Shown here piece after piece: positions 11,878 through 23,600 of a stretch of 64,000 bases of DNA. The stretch covers positions 38,724,949-38,788,948 of the forward strand of contig NC_044302.2 in assembly GCF_004027225.2 (NCBI RefSeq), in the 5' to 3' direction. This DNA is from Strigops habroptila. Taxonomy: Eukaryota > Chordata > Aves > Psittaciformes > Psittacidae. The notes beneath the pieces are model-generated. The model was not told where the DNA came from. It was given only the letters and a program-made list of their open reading frames with translations, and made no database searches. Position 1 is the stretch's first letter. Each line of letters opens with the position of its first letter. Position numbers and translations under genes: made by a program.

Positions 11878-14800
11878 GTCCCACTGCCATCAGTGCAGCT
11901 GTCCAAAACTGAGAACCAGAATTATTTCCTAATTATCTAGGATTCCTTTCTCAAAAATAACACACTCACATTACCATTCATTACTGGCATTAAGAAAAAA
12001 ACCCAACAAAAAACAGTGAAAAAATATAAGGGTGACTTCTGTAACAAGTTACTGGGCACAACATGCAGAATGTACAAAGCACTCCAGAGTAGGATTTTTA
12101 TAAAACGTATCACTTGGAATAGGAAGAATCAACTTCGAATAAGGTAATGGAGAGGGAAAGAAGATAGCTTCAATGGCATTCATTTGAATGTTGGCAATAC
12201 CCATGCAAACACCAGTAATATGTCAATACATGCAGAATTATTGTATCACGCTAGTCAGGATATGGCTTTTCTTTTTCAAGTGCAAGAAATCATCTAACTT
12301 TCCTTGATACTGTGACACAGAAATTCTTAACGAGGATCACTGTCCAGAACTTTACAAATGACTGACTGTAACACTGTTCAAACAAAAGATACTAAGGGAA
12401 AAGCACCAACTATGTATACTTGCCTGAGCACTCACTATCTTGTAAGAAGCACTAGTGGCCTTTTCTAGACTCTTAGGAAACACTGGCAGAGTTCCTTTAG
12501 CTACTGCACAGATTTAACTTACAAAAATCCAGACAAAATTATTTCATGTAGACAAAGGATCACGGTATGTATTTCTCAGAAATTTGGTATCTAATTTGCA
12601 ACATCTCCAGGAAGAATATTACAGCTCTTAAAAAATACTTTCTTTACTTCAGTATATATTTTCATGTATTTTAGTACATAATGACCTGAAACGTGCAACA
12701 AATAGGGTGGTATTTAAGTCATGTGTATGCGGGCAATTGCATATGCATAAGCATGAAATCTCTTTCAAAGTTAAAAGGAAATATGCAGGTGAAGAACTGG
12801 CCCCAAATCTTTGTAGGTAGCTTAAGATAACTTTCTTATGTAGTGTGCTCTGTAGATAGTAAATTAATTCATATTTTCAGGAACACTGCATCTTACTGAT
12901 TAGAAACCTACTAGATAGATGGGGTCCTTGATCAGACACTGTGTTTAGCATGGGAGTAACAATGCTGAACTTCAGGGACACTGAAATTAAACATATCTGT
13001 TTTCTCTGGATCTTTTAAGCCGTGTTTCCACGAAACTAACTTTGTACTTCTGTCAGCACAGCAGGCTCCAGAGTTGAAGAAAGAAATATCATTTATCCTC
13101 ACCTTTCACTCATTTTGGAACAAACCACCAACATATTTTTGTCCACGTAAAACCATCCTGAAAGCAGCCTTTTCCCTGGTTCTAGATAGTCAGGTCTTTT
13201 CTAAAATTATCCCTTGTCATACATAAGCTCTCTAAATATAAGACTCCTTTCACTATGACTTGTAAAGGAAAAGCTCTTATACTTGTTATTATCACTGTCT
13301 TCTCCAACAGTCGCAAGCCCTGCTTTCTCTCTTTACTATTAACAATCTTCTCTGGTATTTTGAAGGTGGGGACCAATCCCATTCACATGCTTTCTCAATG
13401 CTGAGTACATTAGTTGTCTTCTGAGTGTTACTTATTGAGTTGTTATTTACATCCTAAACAATTAATGAGCTTTCTCTGTTTCACTCTTCCTATTTCCTTC
13501 TTTCCCCACCTTCCCCTTGCTCAAAAAAACCCCAGCAAGTATACCAATAAAAATTAAAAATCTCACAAGAAAAGAGCAAAGCTGGATCAATTCTTCACCA
13601 TGGACACGTGACAGGATGTTGCTTCACAACTTTTCTGTTTTCTCATTTGCCTTTTTAATGAAGGAATTCTCCCCGCATTTCCCGTAAGAGCCCAGACCCA
13701 CAGGCTGAATATCGTGATTTGCGCTTCTGGGCATTATCAGGCTAGAAGTATCAATTACTGGAATTTACAGATATTGACAAAGGCATGCTTTTCAAACACT
13801 TATGTACTTACCTTTAGGTGTGAGTAGTTCCATGGAAGAGAGACCACAGTCATAGTAAAGGGACATGCAAAAGTGTTTGGAGAACTAGAATCTTTATTGT
13901 AGGTAATAATCAGAGAGAAGGGAAAAAAAAAAAATCCAAAATGCAACCCCAACATAATTTTAAGATGCTATGAGGTTTTATCTTTTTTAGCTAAGTTTTA
14001 GCTTTTTTACCTTGAAAACAAATAAATCTGACTGTACACTTCCTTACAGGCTTTCCTGCTAGATCGTTTCTTTTCACATAACGAATCTTACGCAACTGCA
14101 GACATTATGAAAAACAGGATCCAAATGAATGACTATGTGCTAAATGCTCACTGCAGTAAGATGTGCAATTACAAACGTGCTCAAAGCAAAAATGGTTCTG
14201 GCTCCAGCTGCACTATTTTGAAAAACACGTTGCTGGTATCACCTAAATAAATGCTTTGACCATTAGAGTGGAAAGTGTGACACTTCAAATTGTGTTCGGA
14301 TACAAAATCTAAAAAGCTTAAAAACTATTCACCAAAAGGAAGACACTTATCCGGAGCATAGGACACATTTATTTTGCATAAGTGCACCAGATGACAGGAG
14401 AAGTCTAAGCCATTTTACAAGTGATTTAATAGAAGAGACAGCACATATGATATACTCCATCTTTCTGAAGTCACACAAAGGAAAAGACAAAAAAACAGAA
14501 ACAAAACTCACCATAAACCTCTTTCTTCATTATTCATGAAGGGCATATATAGTGACTTACAATTTGTGGACCTTCAGTTGGTTATTTTAACCATGGTCTC
14601 TTAGAGTTATATGCAGCCACAATGGCCCTGGTCTTTTATAGCTTTTAACAATTTTATAATTCAGACAATGTATAAGATGAAGTGGTGTAGTTTCATAGTC
14701 TTTATGGGATTAAAGTTTTGCTTTAATACTCTGCTGCTGATACATTAAAAACCTAAGACAAGTAATATGACGGCATTGTGAAACAATATTGAGAAACATC

Positions 14801-15615
14801 AGGCCTGAGAAAGATGACACACTTTCAGTGATTCACGTTTAAGAATCAAAAACCTATTTCAAAGTGAGGAAAGAAAAATAAAGGCACAGTTACAGCAGCC
14901 TTACAGAACACAGTGCTTACTCCAAGTTTTGTCTTGGCAGCTGTCAAGCAGTTAACATTGATGAAAGTGCCTATAGAACCATAAAGCATTATTATTACGC
15001 ATGTCATGCCCAGAATTCTTCTTACCTGTATAACATGATATACTAGAGCAGTTTGGATATGAAATATTTCTATATCACTACACTAAATCATAGCTCACTA
15101 AAACACCATAGTGCAGAAAGGAAGTGCTGGAATTACTGCTGCTAGTACTACTAGAAATCAAAATCTGTCAGATGCTATATGCTTAATATATCTTTCTTCT
15201 GTGCCCATCATTTCAAATTGTAAAGAGCCTATCAGAAGCAAAGAAACACATCATTACAGATACTATTACTTAAATTGAAGACTGTCAAACAGTAGCAAGA
15301 TATTCTTCTAAAGGCTTAATTACTTCAGAAACAACAAGCACCAAAATAACGCACATGTGCTAGCTCTAAAACACAAAACGTCCTGTGCACCATATTACAA
15401 ACACAAAATAGTTCGAACATATTCTTCTAATGGGCTACGTAATTTTTGTCACAATACCCTCATGTCACTTGATCAATTTAAAAAAAGAAATGAAAAAAAA
15501 GGCAAGCAATGACAAAATGTGCTTATCTGTAACTCCTACTCCCATTTAAGGATAAAAGTAATATTTCAACTAAAAGCTACACAGCCAGATGACGCCTGCT
15601 CTAATATTTGACCCA
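11878..15615. other. Intergenic DNA, no gene seen
   Basis: No exon, RNA gene or recognisable repeat of any length. Composition is AT-rich throughout, with an A-run at 13923-13934. Confidence 0.62.
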
Positions 15616-15770
15616 TGTGGAAAGACTGAAGGAATTGAGGTTGTTTAGTCCACGGAAAAGAAAACCGTCGGGACAAATGATAATAGTCTTCAAATCAGCT
15701 GTTCTGAAGAGGTGAACGAATTGTTCATGGCTTGGGAGGATAGAACAGGAGAGAATGGTCTTCTGCTGTA
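15616..15770 (+). mobile_element. Old diverged CR1-type LINE fragment
   Basis: Plus-strand remnant of the end of a CR1-clade ORF2. The order 'gaaagactgaaggaattgag', 'ttgtttagtc', 'ggaaaagaaaa', 'gataatagtcttcaaat' matches the well-known peptide run RLKEL.LFS.EKR....D.I.VFK near the C-terminus, followed by 'gaggatagaacaggag'. It is clearly more diverged than the other copies here and carries several gaps, so it is an older insertion. Confidence 0.72.
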
Positions 15771-18264
15771 GACCCTCTCCTGATCTTGCACTTTTTTTTT
15801 TTTTATTATAGAGAAACTGTCCCTCTGCAAAGCCACAGTGAATTCAGTGTAGTCCTCAGCAGACTGGAATCAGTTTGTCCATGTAAAGAAATTGCAGAGA
15901 TCTCCCAAATCATCAAGATATTCATAATTAAAGCAAAAAAAAAAACCAAAACCAAAACCCACAACAAAAACAAACGTCTTAACATGTATTTACATATTAC
16001 TTCTTAGTTTTATTGTAAGGATTTCTGTCTTTTCACAGTTAGTACAAAGCCCACTGTTTGTCTGGCTTTTGTGTATTTTCAGTTTGATCGTCACGATATC
16101 AAATTCTTATAAAAAGAACATGTACTTATTTCAGCTTTAGGAAGAGATTTTCTGTGTAAAATTGAGTTTTCATTGAACATACTAAGTTTCTGCCTCTTCA
16201 AGATTTCCTCTTTAAACATTGTTTTATCTTCTTCCAAAAATTATTTAGCAGCATCAACAAAGTGCATAAACTTTCCAAGATAATGTAAACCAGATCCTGT
16301 CTCATGTTGCTGTTTTTAAACTTCTTCAGTACTCATTTCATTCTTCCTGCCTCATACTGCCACCTTGTACATGGATGAAACATATTTACACTTCAATAAA
16401 CAGGGAAGTCATCCTTGCAAACACCAACATTTTTACTGATAGTGAAAGGAAACTCTGGGATAGTTTTGTTCAGCATACCTACACTGAATAGGCCGTTCTG
16501 TACTAAGGAGCATTAAATTAAGGAGTTGCCCAGGCACACCATCTTTTCTTGTCTTCCCAGCTCACCGCTTGTTCCTCTGCAGCTCATGATTTGAGCATAG
16601 TACTCTGACTGAATTGCTCTGAGAAAATACAATCTCAACAGCCAGTATTTGTCTTCTTTCAGATTCAAAGCTTAGAATTAGCTATGGCTCCACCTTTTCC
16701 CACATTTTTGTCAACATTCACCTTGTGACTCGCATACATCTGGAGTATCGAAAATGCTCTGTACCACTCACTGCAAATGTAAAAATATTACCTTCAGACT
16801 GCTGAAGAATTTTAACATGCCCCCATACATGCTCCAAGACAAGCTTTTTCCAATTTTCATGACATTCCTCTGAACATCCCACAGCCTGTACCATTGCTTG
16901 TTTAGCGTAAGGGTAATGTCTGAGCAGACAAATACTGAATAGGTAGCTATAATAAAGGTAGATTATAGTGATAAAGAGAGCTGGAAATGGTAAGTTCTCA
17001 TCTTCTGGATTTTTAACTATTGAAATTTATGTGATTAGATAAATACATGGGCTGCTGTGTATATTTAGTTAAAATCCCTAACTATTTTCTAACATATTTG
17101 TACAATGTGCAGTCTCTTTAAAATTTATACCCAACTACCGCAACAAACCAGTATATTTTTGGATTTTGTTGTATTTCTGCAGTAAATCTTAACTCAGAGC
17201 TAGTCCAACACCATTATTATGTGGTGACGCAATGCAAGGAAGGCAGCTGAATCATAATTTTAAATTCTCCGTACCTTATCAAACTGGCAGAGAAAATAAA
17301 CACATATTCAGTTAACTCTGAGTAAACTCTCCTACTCACATACTCATTGAAAGTGCACTGACATAACAAACAATCTAGCAAAAGAGACAGTAAAGTTTTG
17401 GGCCTGCTTTGTTATTTAAATAAGAATGTAAGTTTGAATACAGCAACTACGGGATCACAGAAGTACTTTAACCACCTATAAACACATGGACTAGTTTTGT
17501 TTCAGCACTAAGATGAATGGACCTAATTAGCTACAGGGAAACTGGGTAAATTTCTTGAAACACTCCCTGAACCCCAGTGCTGACACTGGGGCAGTGTCCC
17601 CATGGGCAGGGCTTTAGTAAAGCCTTCAGTTTTACAGAATGCAACACATGGGCCAGGTGCCAAAGTTAAGCCCTAGATTAGTCCAGGTGCTTCTTTGACT
17701 GAGGAGATAAAACCTCAGATGCGTTACACCTCTTAAGGAAAGGGAATCTATTCATGTCAGTCATCAATTCAGCAAAATGATAATTCAGTGTTTCTGTTCA
17801 TGTGCTATGTAGCGTGGAATCAAGTAACCACCACGCTCTGCTGCGCCTGGGAAATGAGTTTTTACTAAAGCGGCCTGATGAGAAATCTTACTGCACCAGG
17901 ATGCACTAGTATAGGCAGCACATGGGGCAGAATAGAAAACAGCAGAAAAGTGACATCCCCAAATATTAACAGTCTATAATCAACCTACATTAAAAGGTGT
18001 GAATTAGGGTATATCTATGGTTCTTTTTAGTTTGGATCAGGAGTGCACTTTTGAAGCAGATGTTTCCAACACCCCCACTTACTGTGCTTTGGCTCTCGCT
18101 GCAGAGGTCTTGCCATGCACAAACTAGATTCTTGTCAGATGAAACTAAACCAGAAGTGTTCCAGAAGGACACCCAGTACTCTTCAACTGCTAGGAGGTAT
18201 CTGGTCAGCTGGACAGGCCACCCGAAAAGCACACAGGACAGAAAACATCTGCTCATGGCTTGGG
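15771..18264. other. Intergenic DNA with a hairpin-forming site
   Basis: No gene recognised. A T-run at 15792-15804 and an A-rich stretch with AACC-type repeats near 15935-15965 are simple sequence. A perfect short inverted repeat is at 17572-17591 and is listed separately. Confidence 0.6.
17572..17602. repeat. Overlapping inverted repeats, bistable hairpin
   Basis: CCCCAGTG (17572-17579), a CTGA loop and CACTGGGG (17584-17591) form a perfect 8-bp stem. The right arm also pairs with what follows: GACACTG (17582-17588), GGG, CAGTGTC (17592-17598) is a perfect 7-bp stem. The two hairpins share bases, so only one can form at a time. No poly-T or flanking gene suggests a transcript. Confidence 0.6.
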
Positions 18265-19318
18265 CAGGCATACTCTGCTGGCTAAAAACTGGATGGATGG
18301 CCTGGCCCAAAGAGTGGTTAAATCCAGTTGGCAGCTGGTGACAAGTGGTGTTCCCCAGGGCTCCATACTGGGGCCAGTTCTGTCTAATATCTTTAGCAGT
18401 GATCTGGAGGAGGGGATTGAATGCACCCTCAGTAAATTTGCAGATGACACCAAGTTGGCTGGGAGTGCTGATCTGCTGGAGGATAGCAAGGCTCTGCAGA
18501 GGGATTTGGACAGGCTGGGGTCGATGCGCTGTGGCCAATGGTATGAGTTTCAACAAGGCAAAGTGCCAGGTCCGGAACTTGGGCCGCAACAACCCCATGC
18601 AACGCTACAGGCTGGAGGAAGAGTGGCTGAAAGCTGCTCAGTGGAAGAAGACCTGGGAATGTTGGTAATCAGCTGGCTGAACATGAGCCAGCTTGTGCCC
18701 AGGCAGCCAAGAACACCAACGGCATCCTGGCCTGTATCAGCAATCGTGTGGCCAGCAGGGCCAGGGCAGTGATCATCCCCCTGTACTGGGCACTGGTGAG
18801 GCTGTGCCTCGAATTCTATGTTCAGTTCTGGGCCCATCACTACAAGAGAGACATTGAGGTGCTGGAGCAGGGCCAGAGAAGGGCAACGAAGCTGGTGAAG
18901 GGTCTGGAGCACAAGTCTGATGAGGAAAGGCTGAGGGAACTAGGGTGTTTAGTCTGGAGAAGAGAAGGCTCAGGAGGAACCTTATTGCTCTCTACAACTA
19001 CCTGAAAGGAGGATGGAGTGAGGTGGGGGTCGGTGTCTTCTCAGAAATACCAAGTAATAGGACAAGAGGAAAAGGCCTCAAGTTGTGCCAGGAGAGGTTT
19101 AGACTGGACATTAGAAAAAATTTCTTCATGGAACAGGTTGTCAAGCACTGGAACAGGCTGCCCAGGGAAGTGGTACAGTCACCATCCCCAGAGGTATTTA
19201 AGACATGTAGACATAGCACTTACTGACATAGTTTAGTGGCAGATTTGGCAGTGCTAGGTTAATGGTTGGGCTTGATTTTAAGGGTGTTTTCCAATCTAAA
19301 TGATTCAATGATTCTGTA
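18265..19318 (+). mobile_element. CR1 LINE, 5'-truncated, with reverse-transcriptase remnants
   Basis: About 1.05 kb of CR1 in plus orientation. It holds the back half of ORF2 from within the reverse-transcriptase domain to the 3' end. Readable parts are the [12 protein letters not shown] block (around 18335-18375), the catalytic-loop motif FADD at 18437-18448, and then [20 protein letters not shown] and [18 protein letters not shown]. Frames switch at least twice (around 18530 and 18940), so the protein is broken. The right edge, 'ctaaatgattcaatgattctg', is the CR1 terminal motif. It lies about 1.2 kb upstream of the PPIC start. Part of it (18564-18792) is almost identical to the inverted copy at 44107-44854. 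Confidence 0.95.
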
Positions 19319-20099
19319 ACTGCTGTATCTACTACTTGCTAACAGAGGCACAGTCTCAACCTGGGAAGCTCAACAGCGATGACAATGTGTGTGTGACAGT
19401 GCAGAACTTGTTCTTCCTCAGGCATCTGAGCTGTGGGCTGGCCTCGTAACCAGCACCAAACTGTCTGCATAGGTGCTATGCCACACACCCAGGAACACAG
19501 TGCTGCCGAGTTTAACCGCTGTGTTTGCAAGGCCATTGTCAGCTTCCTGCTTGCAGAAAGTAGCCATTAATCATTTTCCTTTGATATGCTGGCACTTGTA
19601 AACCACAAATTTCACTGTGTGTCACAAGCTGTGTATTTGCTAAGGACTGTAGCACCACCACCGTTTGGTTCTGAATGCACGTGATTCAGAGAAGAGTGCA
19701 GATTACAGGTCAGTGTCAAAGGCAAAGTAATTTTGTAGACTGGGATCCCTTCTCCCTGTCTTAGTAGGCAATGGCTTGGAAAAGACATTTGATGAATTCA
19801 TTTGGTGTAGCTTGTTACTGTTCACAGCCTGGGGTGCTGACATGGGTGCCAGTCATCTCTACTGCTAACATAACGAAACGAGGAGTAAACGAGGACAAGT
19901 GCCTTAGAGGGTTGTGTTTCTACTCAGCATGTTGGGTACCCCAAAGATGAAAGACCAATGATCCACTTCCAAGATCCCCTGAACATCTACTATTTTGGCT
20001 ACCTCACCCAAACGCGGGCTCTTCAAGAAACGCCCCCGTGTAGGCAGCTGAAGCCAAAAGCACGGCTTCTTAACCTCTCACGGGTGACTCCCGCTCCTG
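19319..20099. other. PPIC upstream flank, no gene seen
   Basis: Sequence between the CR1 3' end and the CpG island. GC content rises towards the right. No exon is recognised on the minus strand, so there is no sign of a divergent coding partner close to PPIC. Confidence 0.6.
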
Positions 20100-20401
20100 C
20101 TTGGTGAGGCTGTGCCCCAGGATACCACGCTTCTCCCCGTGCGCCGCAATATCTATAAGCACCCCAAACGCAACCGGGGACCCGGGGCTCACCCTGGCAG
20201 CCCCCCTACCCACCACGTATGGAACTCGGCCCGCTGGAGAGCGGAGGGGCCTGAGGGCAGGCGGCTGCAACGCACTTCGCCAGCGCCCACCTCAGCACAG
20301 ACAGGGATCCCGACGGCCGCGCTCCGGGCGGGCCCCGCACGCCTCAGCCCTCCACCAACCCTCCACAGTTACCCAGAGCCCGCGCCGGCCGCGGCTCCGA
20401 T

Positions 20402-20416
20402 GGGTGGGTGGGTGGG
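20402..20416 (+). repeat. Perfect (GGGT)n G-quadruplex motif
   Basis: Four GGG runs separated by single T bases, on the PPIC coding strand about 100 bp upstream of the start codon. Single-T loops are known to favour very stable parallel quadruplexes. If inside the transcript it would sit in the 5' UTR; if not, in the core promoter. Confidence 0.85.
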
Positions 20417-20514
20417 TCACCGCCCCGCCGCTCCCCCGCCGACCCCCCCGCCACATGGCGCGGGAGGAGCCGCCCGGCGGCGGGCGCAGGCGCCGCAGCG
20501 GTCGCTTCAGCGCC

Positions 20515-20622
20515 ATGGTCCGCGGGGCGCCGGCGGCGGTGCTTGGCGCTGTCGCTTGTCTTTGCCTCCTGGCCCCGGCGGCCGAGAGCTTCAAGAAGAG
20601 GGGACCCAGCGTGACAGCCAAG
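20515..20622 (+). CDS. PPIC: PPIC coding exon 1 (signal peptide)
   Basis: Encodes residues 1-36 and ends AAG followed by the donor gtgact; phase 0. Holds the whole signal peptide and the first residues of the mature chain. The non-coding 5' part of the exon begins at an unknown point upstream. Confidence 0.95.
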
Positions 20623-23600
20623 GTGACTCTCGCCCGCGGCCGGGGTGGCTCTGCCGAGCGGGAAGTCGCCCCGGGCGCCGGCCTGAGGCGAGCCGGGGTC
20701 GGTGGGTCGGTCGTGAGGGGGCCGCGGCGTCTTCTTAGCGGGCCCCGCAGGGGATGGTTTTCCTGCCAGCTCCGCGCCCGTTGTCGGCGGGTTCTGGGAG
20801 GGTGCGGGCCGCCTCTCACCGCGGTCCCGCAGCGTAACGCCGGTCCCTCGCTGTTTCCCGGGCCGGATGCCGGGCGGGAGAGAGGCCCCTGCCTCCGGTT
20901 CGGGTAGGGCTTGGACAAATGCCTTCGCTTTCCCGTTTTGTAAGTGTTTTGGTTTCGGGTTTTTTAACCACATGCCCCCATTCTGTTGGCGCTGGCGCAC
21001 CTCAAACTTGCGGTTAGCGAAGCCTGCCTCTCTGCCTTACAGAAACGGTAACTTCAAAAGTTAAACCTTGCTGCTGCGGGGTCTCTGCTGGCTGCGGACT
21101 TGCAGTCCGTGGATTTGATTCTTTTTTGAGGGTAAGTCCCATAGGTTGTGGCCTCCGAATCGTCTGCTGGCGATACAGTGCAGTTTAATTGTGCATGAAG
21201 TACTTCGCTTTTTCAGACCTTCCGCCTGGGGTTTCGTTTTGTGCCCTTTCCTGATTGTGGGACACAGATAATTGCAGCTGCTGATCTTCCTTGTGCAAGC
21301 CAGTCATAACTTTACGGAGCTCATCAAATCACTGCAGTTCTCTTTTCCAGCTTGCATAGTTTTATTTCGTCTCTCTTCCTATGTTCCAAATCTTTGAGCA
21401 TCTGTGCTGCCCTTTTCTTTACCTTTTTTAGATCGGTTTTATCACTCTGTGAGAGAGAAGATAGAAGTACATAAAGCACTCAGGCTGTGAACGCATAGTG
21501 CAAATGTATACGATACATAATTATGCTCATCTCTTGTCCTTATCCATGTCTAATTATTTCTAAAATTAATTTTTCTTCTCTGATCTTCACAAGCCCAGAG
21601 CCAAACTTTTCATCAAACTGCTCAGGGTGACTCCAGATGTCTTTTCGGAGCGGTAGCCGATTTAGGACCCCTTGTTGTGGCTGTGTAGTCCTCTTCCATA
21701 GGCAGTATTTTGTATTTATTGAGAGTTTATTTGTCATTTTATTACTTGGTCTGTAGGAATCATGAAATCTTTGTTTCACAGTCAACTTCTTCCGCCTGCC
21801 CCCAAATAAATGAGTACTCTTGGCCATTTTTTAATTTCATATACGCCATCTTGTGCAAATTATACATGAATATATTGATGAGAACCAGCCACTCTTACTG
21901 GTGCACTTTTTTTTTTTTCATTTCAGTCTTGAAATGCTTACTGCAAATTGTAAATAAGATTATGTGAAAAGATTAATAAGACTGAAAAGTTATAATATTT
22001 CTTTAAGAGTTTTTGGTGAAGAATCTGTCAAGATGTTTTCTGAGATTTGAGGCTGCTGTGTTGACTAGCGCAGTAGTGCCTGTATGCTCATTGACTTTCC
22101 AGAGAACTTGAGGAAATATGCCTAAGAGAACATGGCTTTTCTATGCAAAAGCAGCACCTAGGGCTACCACATGTTTCCGTGTTTGATTTCCTGGCCAGAA
22201 ATATGCACAGACACGTTATGTGGTGCACTCTTTGGAAGCGCAGAGCCGCCTGAAAATCACCGGGCATGTAGCACAGGTGTGTGGAGCCCTAACAGGAAGC
22301 CAGGAACTTACTGTTTGTTCAAAGAATAAGCTGATGCTTTTGGAAGTACTGGGTTTGCTGCTTGGGCGAGTAGCTTTGCCATGGTTGAAGCCTTCTGGTT
22401 GGGTTAGGTTTACAGTATGTAATGGACTTGTCTCCATGTGGTCTGTGAAAGTGTTTGGTGTTACTGCTATCTGGGGTCACTGGCAGCCTCAGTTGTGTTA
22501 CTTACATATGGTTATATATTTCAGGCAGTCCTTCTATTAGGACAACATTTCCAGGCAAAATAAGGTGTGTTTATAGGCAGGCAATACTCCTTACCTAGGT
22601 AATCCTGGCAGCAAAATTCGGAGAAGTGTGTTTATAAAAATGTTAAAAAGTTGGTTAAAGTGTGCCGTTAATACTTTGGGAGCCACACATCTAAGAATTT
22701 TATGTTATTTAGTGCCAAGGAAATGAATGAGGTCTATCAAAAGGAATTTTATTTTCTTTATAGAGCTTTTATAGCGTTAGCCAAAAGTTCAACAGTCAAA
22801 ACCACATGGAAGATGAAGAAATGGTAGAAATGTTTAGTAGGAGAGCATGAAAGAGGCATTCACATTGGAGAGACTGTGGTCATTTATTATCATTATTGGA
22901 CTAATTTCTTAGCGTTGCAGACAAGTAATATTTGGTTGAGCGCCACAAGGAACAGCAAATACCACATCATAGGAATACACATTGCTGGTTCCTAGAAGTT
23001 GTAATAGTCTTAATGTAACTTTTTCAGAACCTCAAAATGTCTCATTTCCTGACAGCTGTTTCTATTTTCAGTAATTTTTGGAACATTTTTGCACGTTCAA
23101 GTACGTATTCATATATTCTGAACTGTATGCAAATGCTTTATAACTCATTCGCCTTTTTGAAGTTGCTTTTTAGCAACATTTATGTTCAAGCTTTTAGGCA
23201 GTCAGCTGAATAATGTAGCCTGGTCCTTTCTCTGCCAGGTTTGAATTCATATTTAGGAAGGTGACTCCTTGTTTGAGCTGTAGGATTGTCTTCCTACTCT
23301 TTGTCAATTTAATGACATTTAGGCTTTAGCCTATACTTAATCACATACATAGTAATGCCTAGAACAGTGAAGATTATGAGTGGATAGCAAACTATCATTT
23401 GTGGCGATTGTCAGTACTATACTTCCTTGTTATTGTTCACCACACTGGAGTTCTTCCCTACTTTCATGATTCATCTTTTCCGTACAGCTTTAAAGACATG
23501 CATGTCTGGGAAGAGTCTTCTTGAACACTACCTTCAAACTTGTGATACAGCAATCTCATTGAGCATTTAAAAGCAATAAGAAACAACATGTGAATTCACC

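Larger units (their letters stand above)
20100..20915. promoter_or_regulatory. CpG island with the PPIC promoter and first exon
   Basis: GC content and CpG density jump here and fall off again after about 20915, in a window that is otherwise AT-rich. The island covers the PPIC 5' region, exon 1 and the start of intron 1. No TATA box is evident. GC-box-like CCGCCCC-type sites occur, for instance at 20420-20430. This fits a broad, housekeeping-type promoter. The exact transcription start cannot be read from sequence. Confidence 0.85.

Noticed and set aside
17990-18912. Minus-strand frames of 202, 78 and 120 codons
   Set aside because: They largely lie antisense to the CR1 element at 18265-19318 and resemble no host protein.
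1-20000. Possible PRDM6 exons expected from human synteny
   Set aside because: No GC-rich first exon, PR domain or zinc-finger codons seen on the minus strand; the gene probably starts left of the window.
20101-20907. 268-codon plus-strand open frame through the CpG island, with long minus-strand frames opposite
   Set aside because: It runs past the PPIC exon 1 donor into intron 1. GC-rich DNA has few stop codons; only 20515-20622 is supported as coding, by splice sites and homology.
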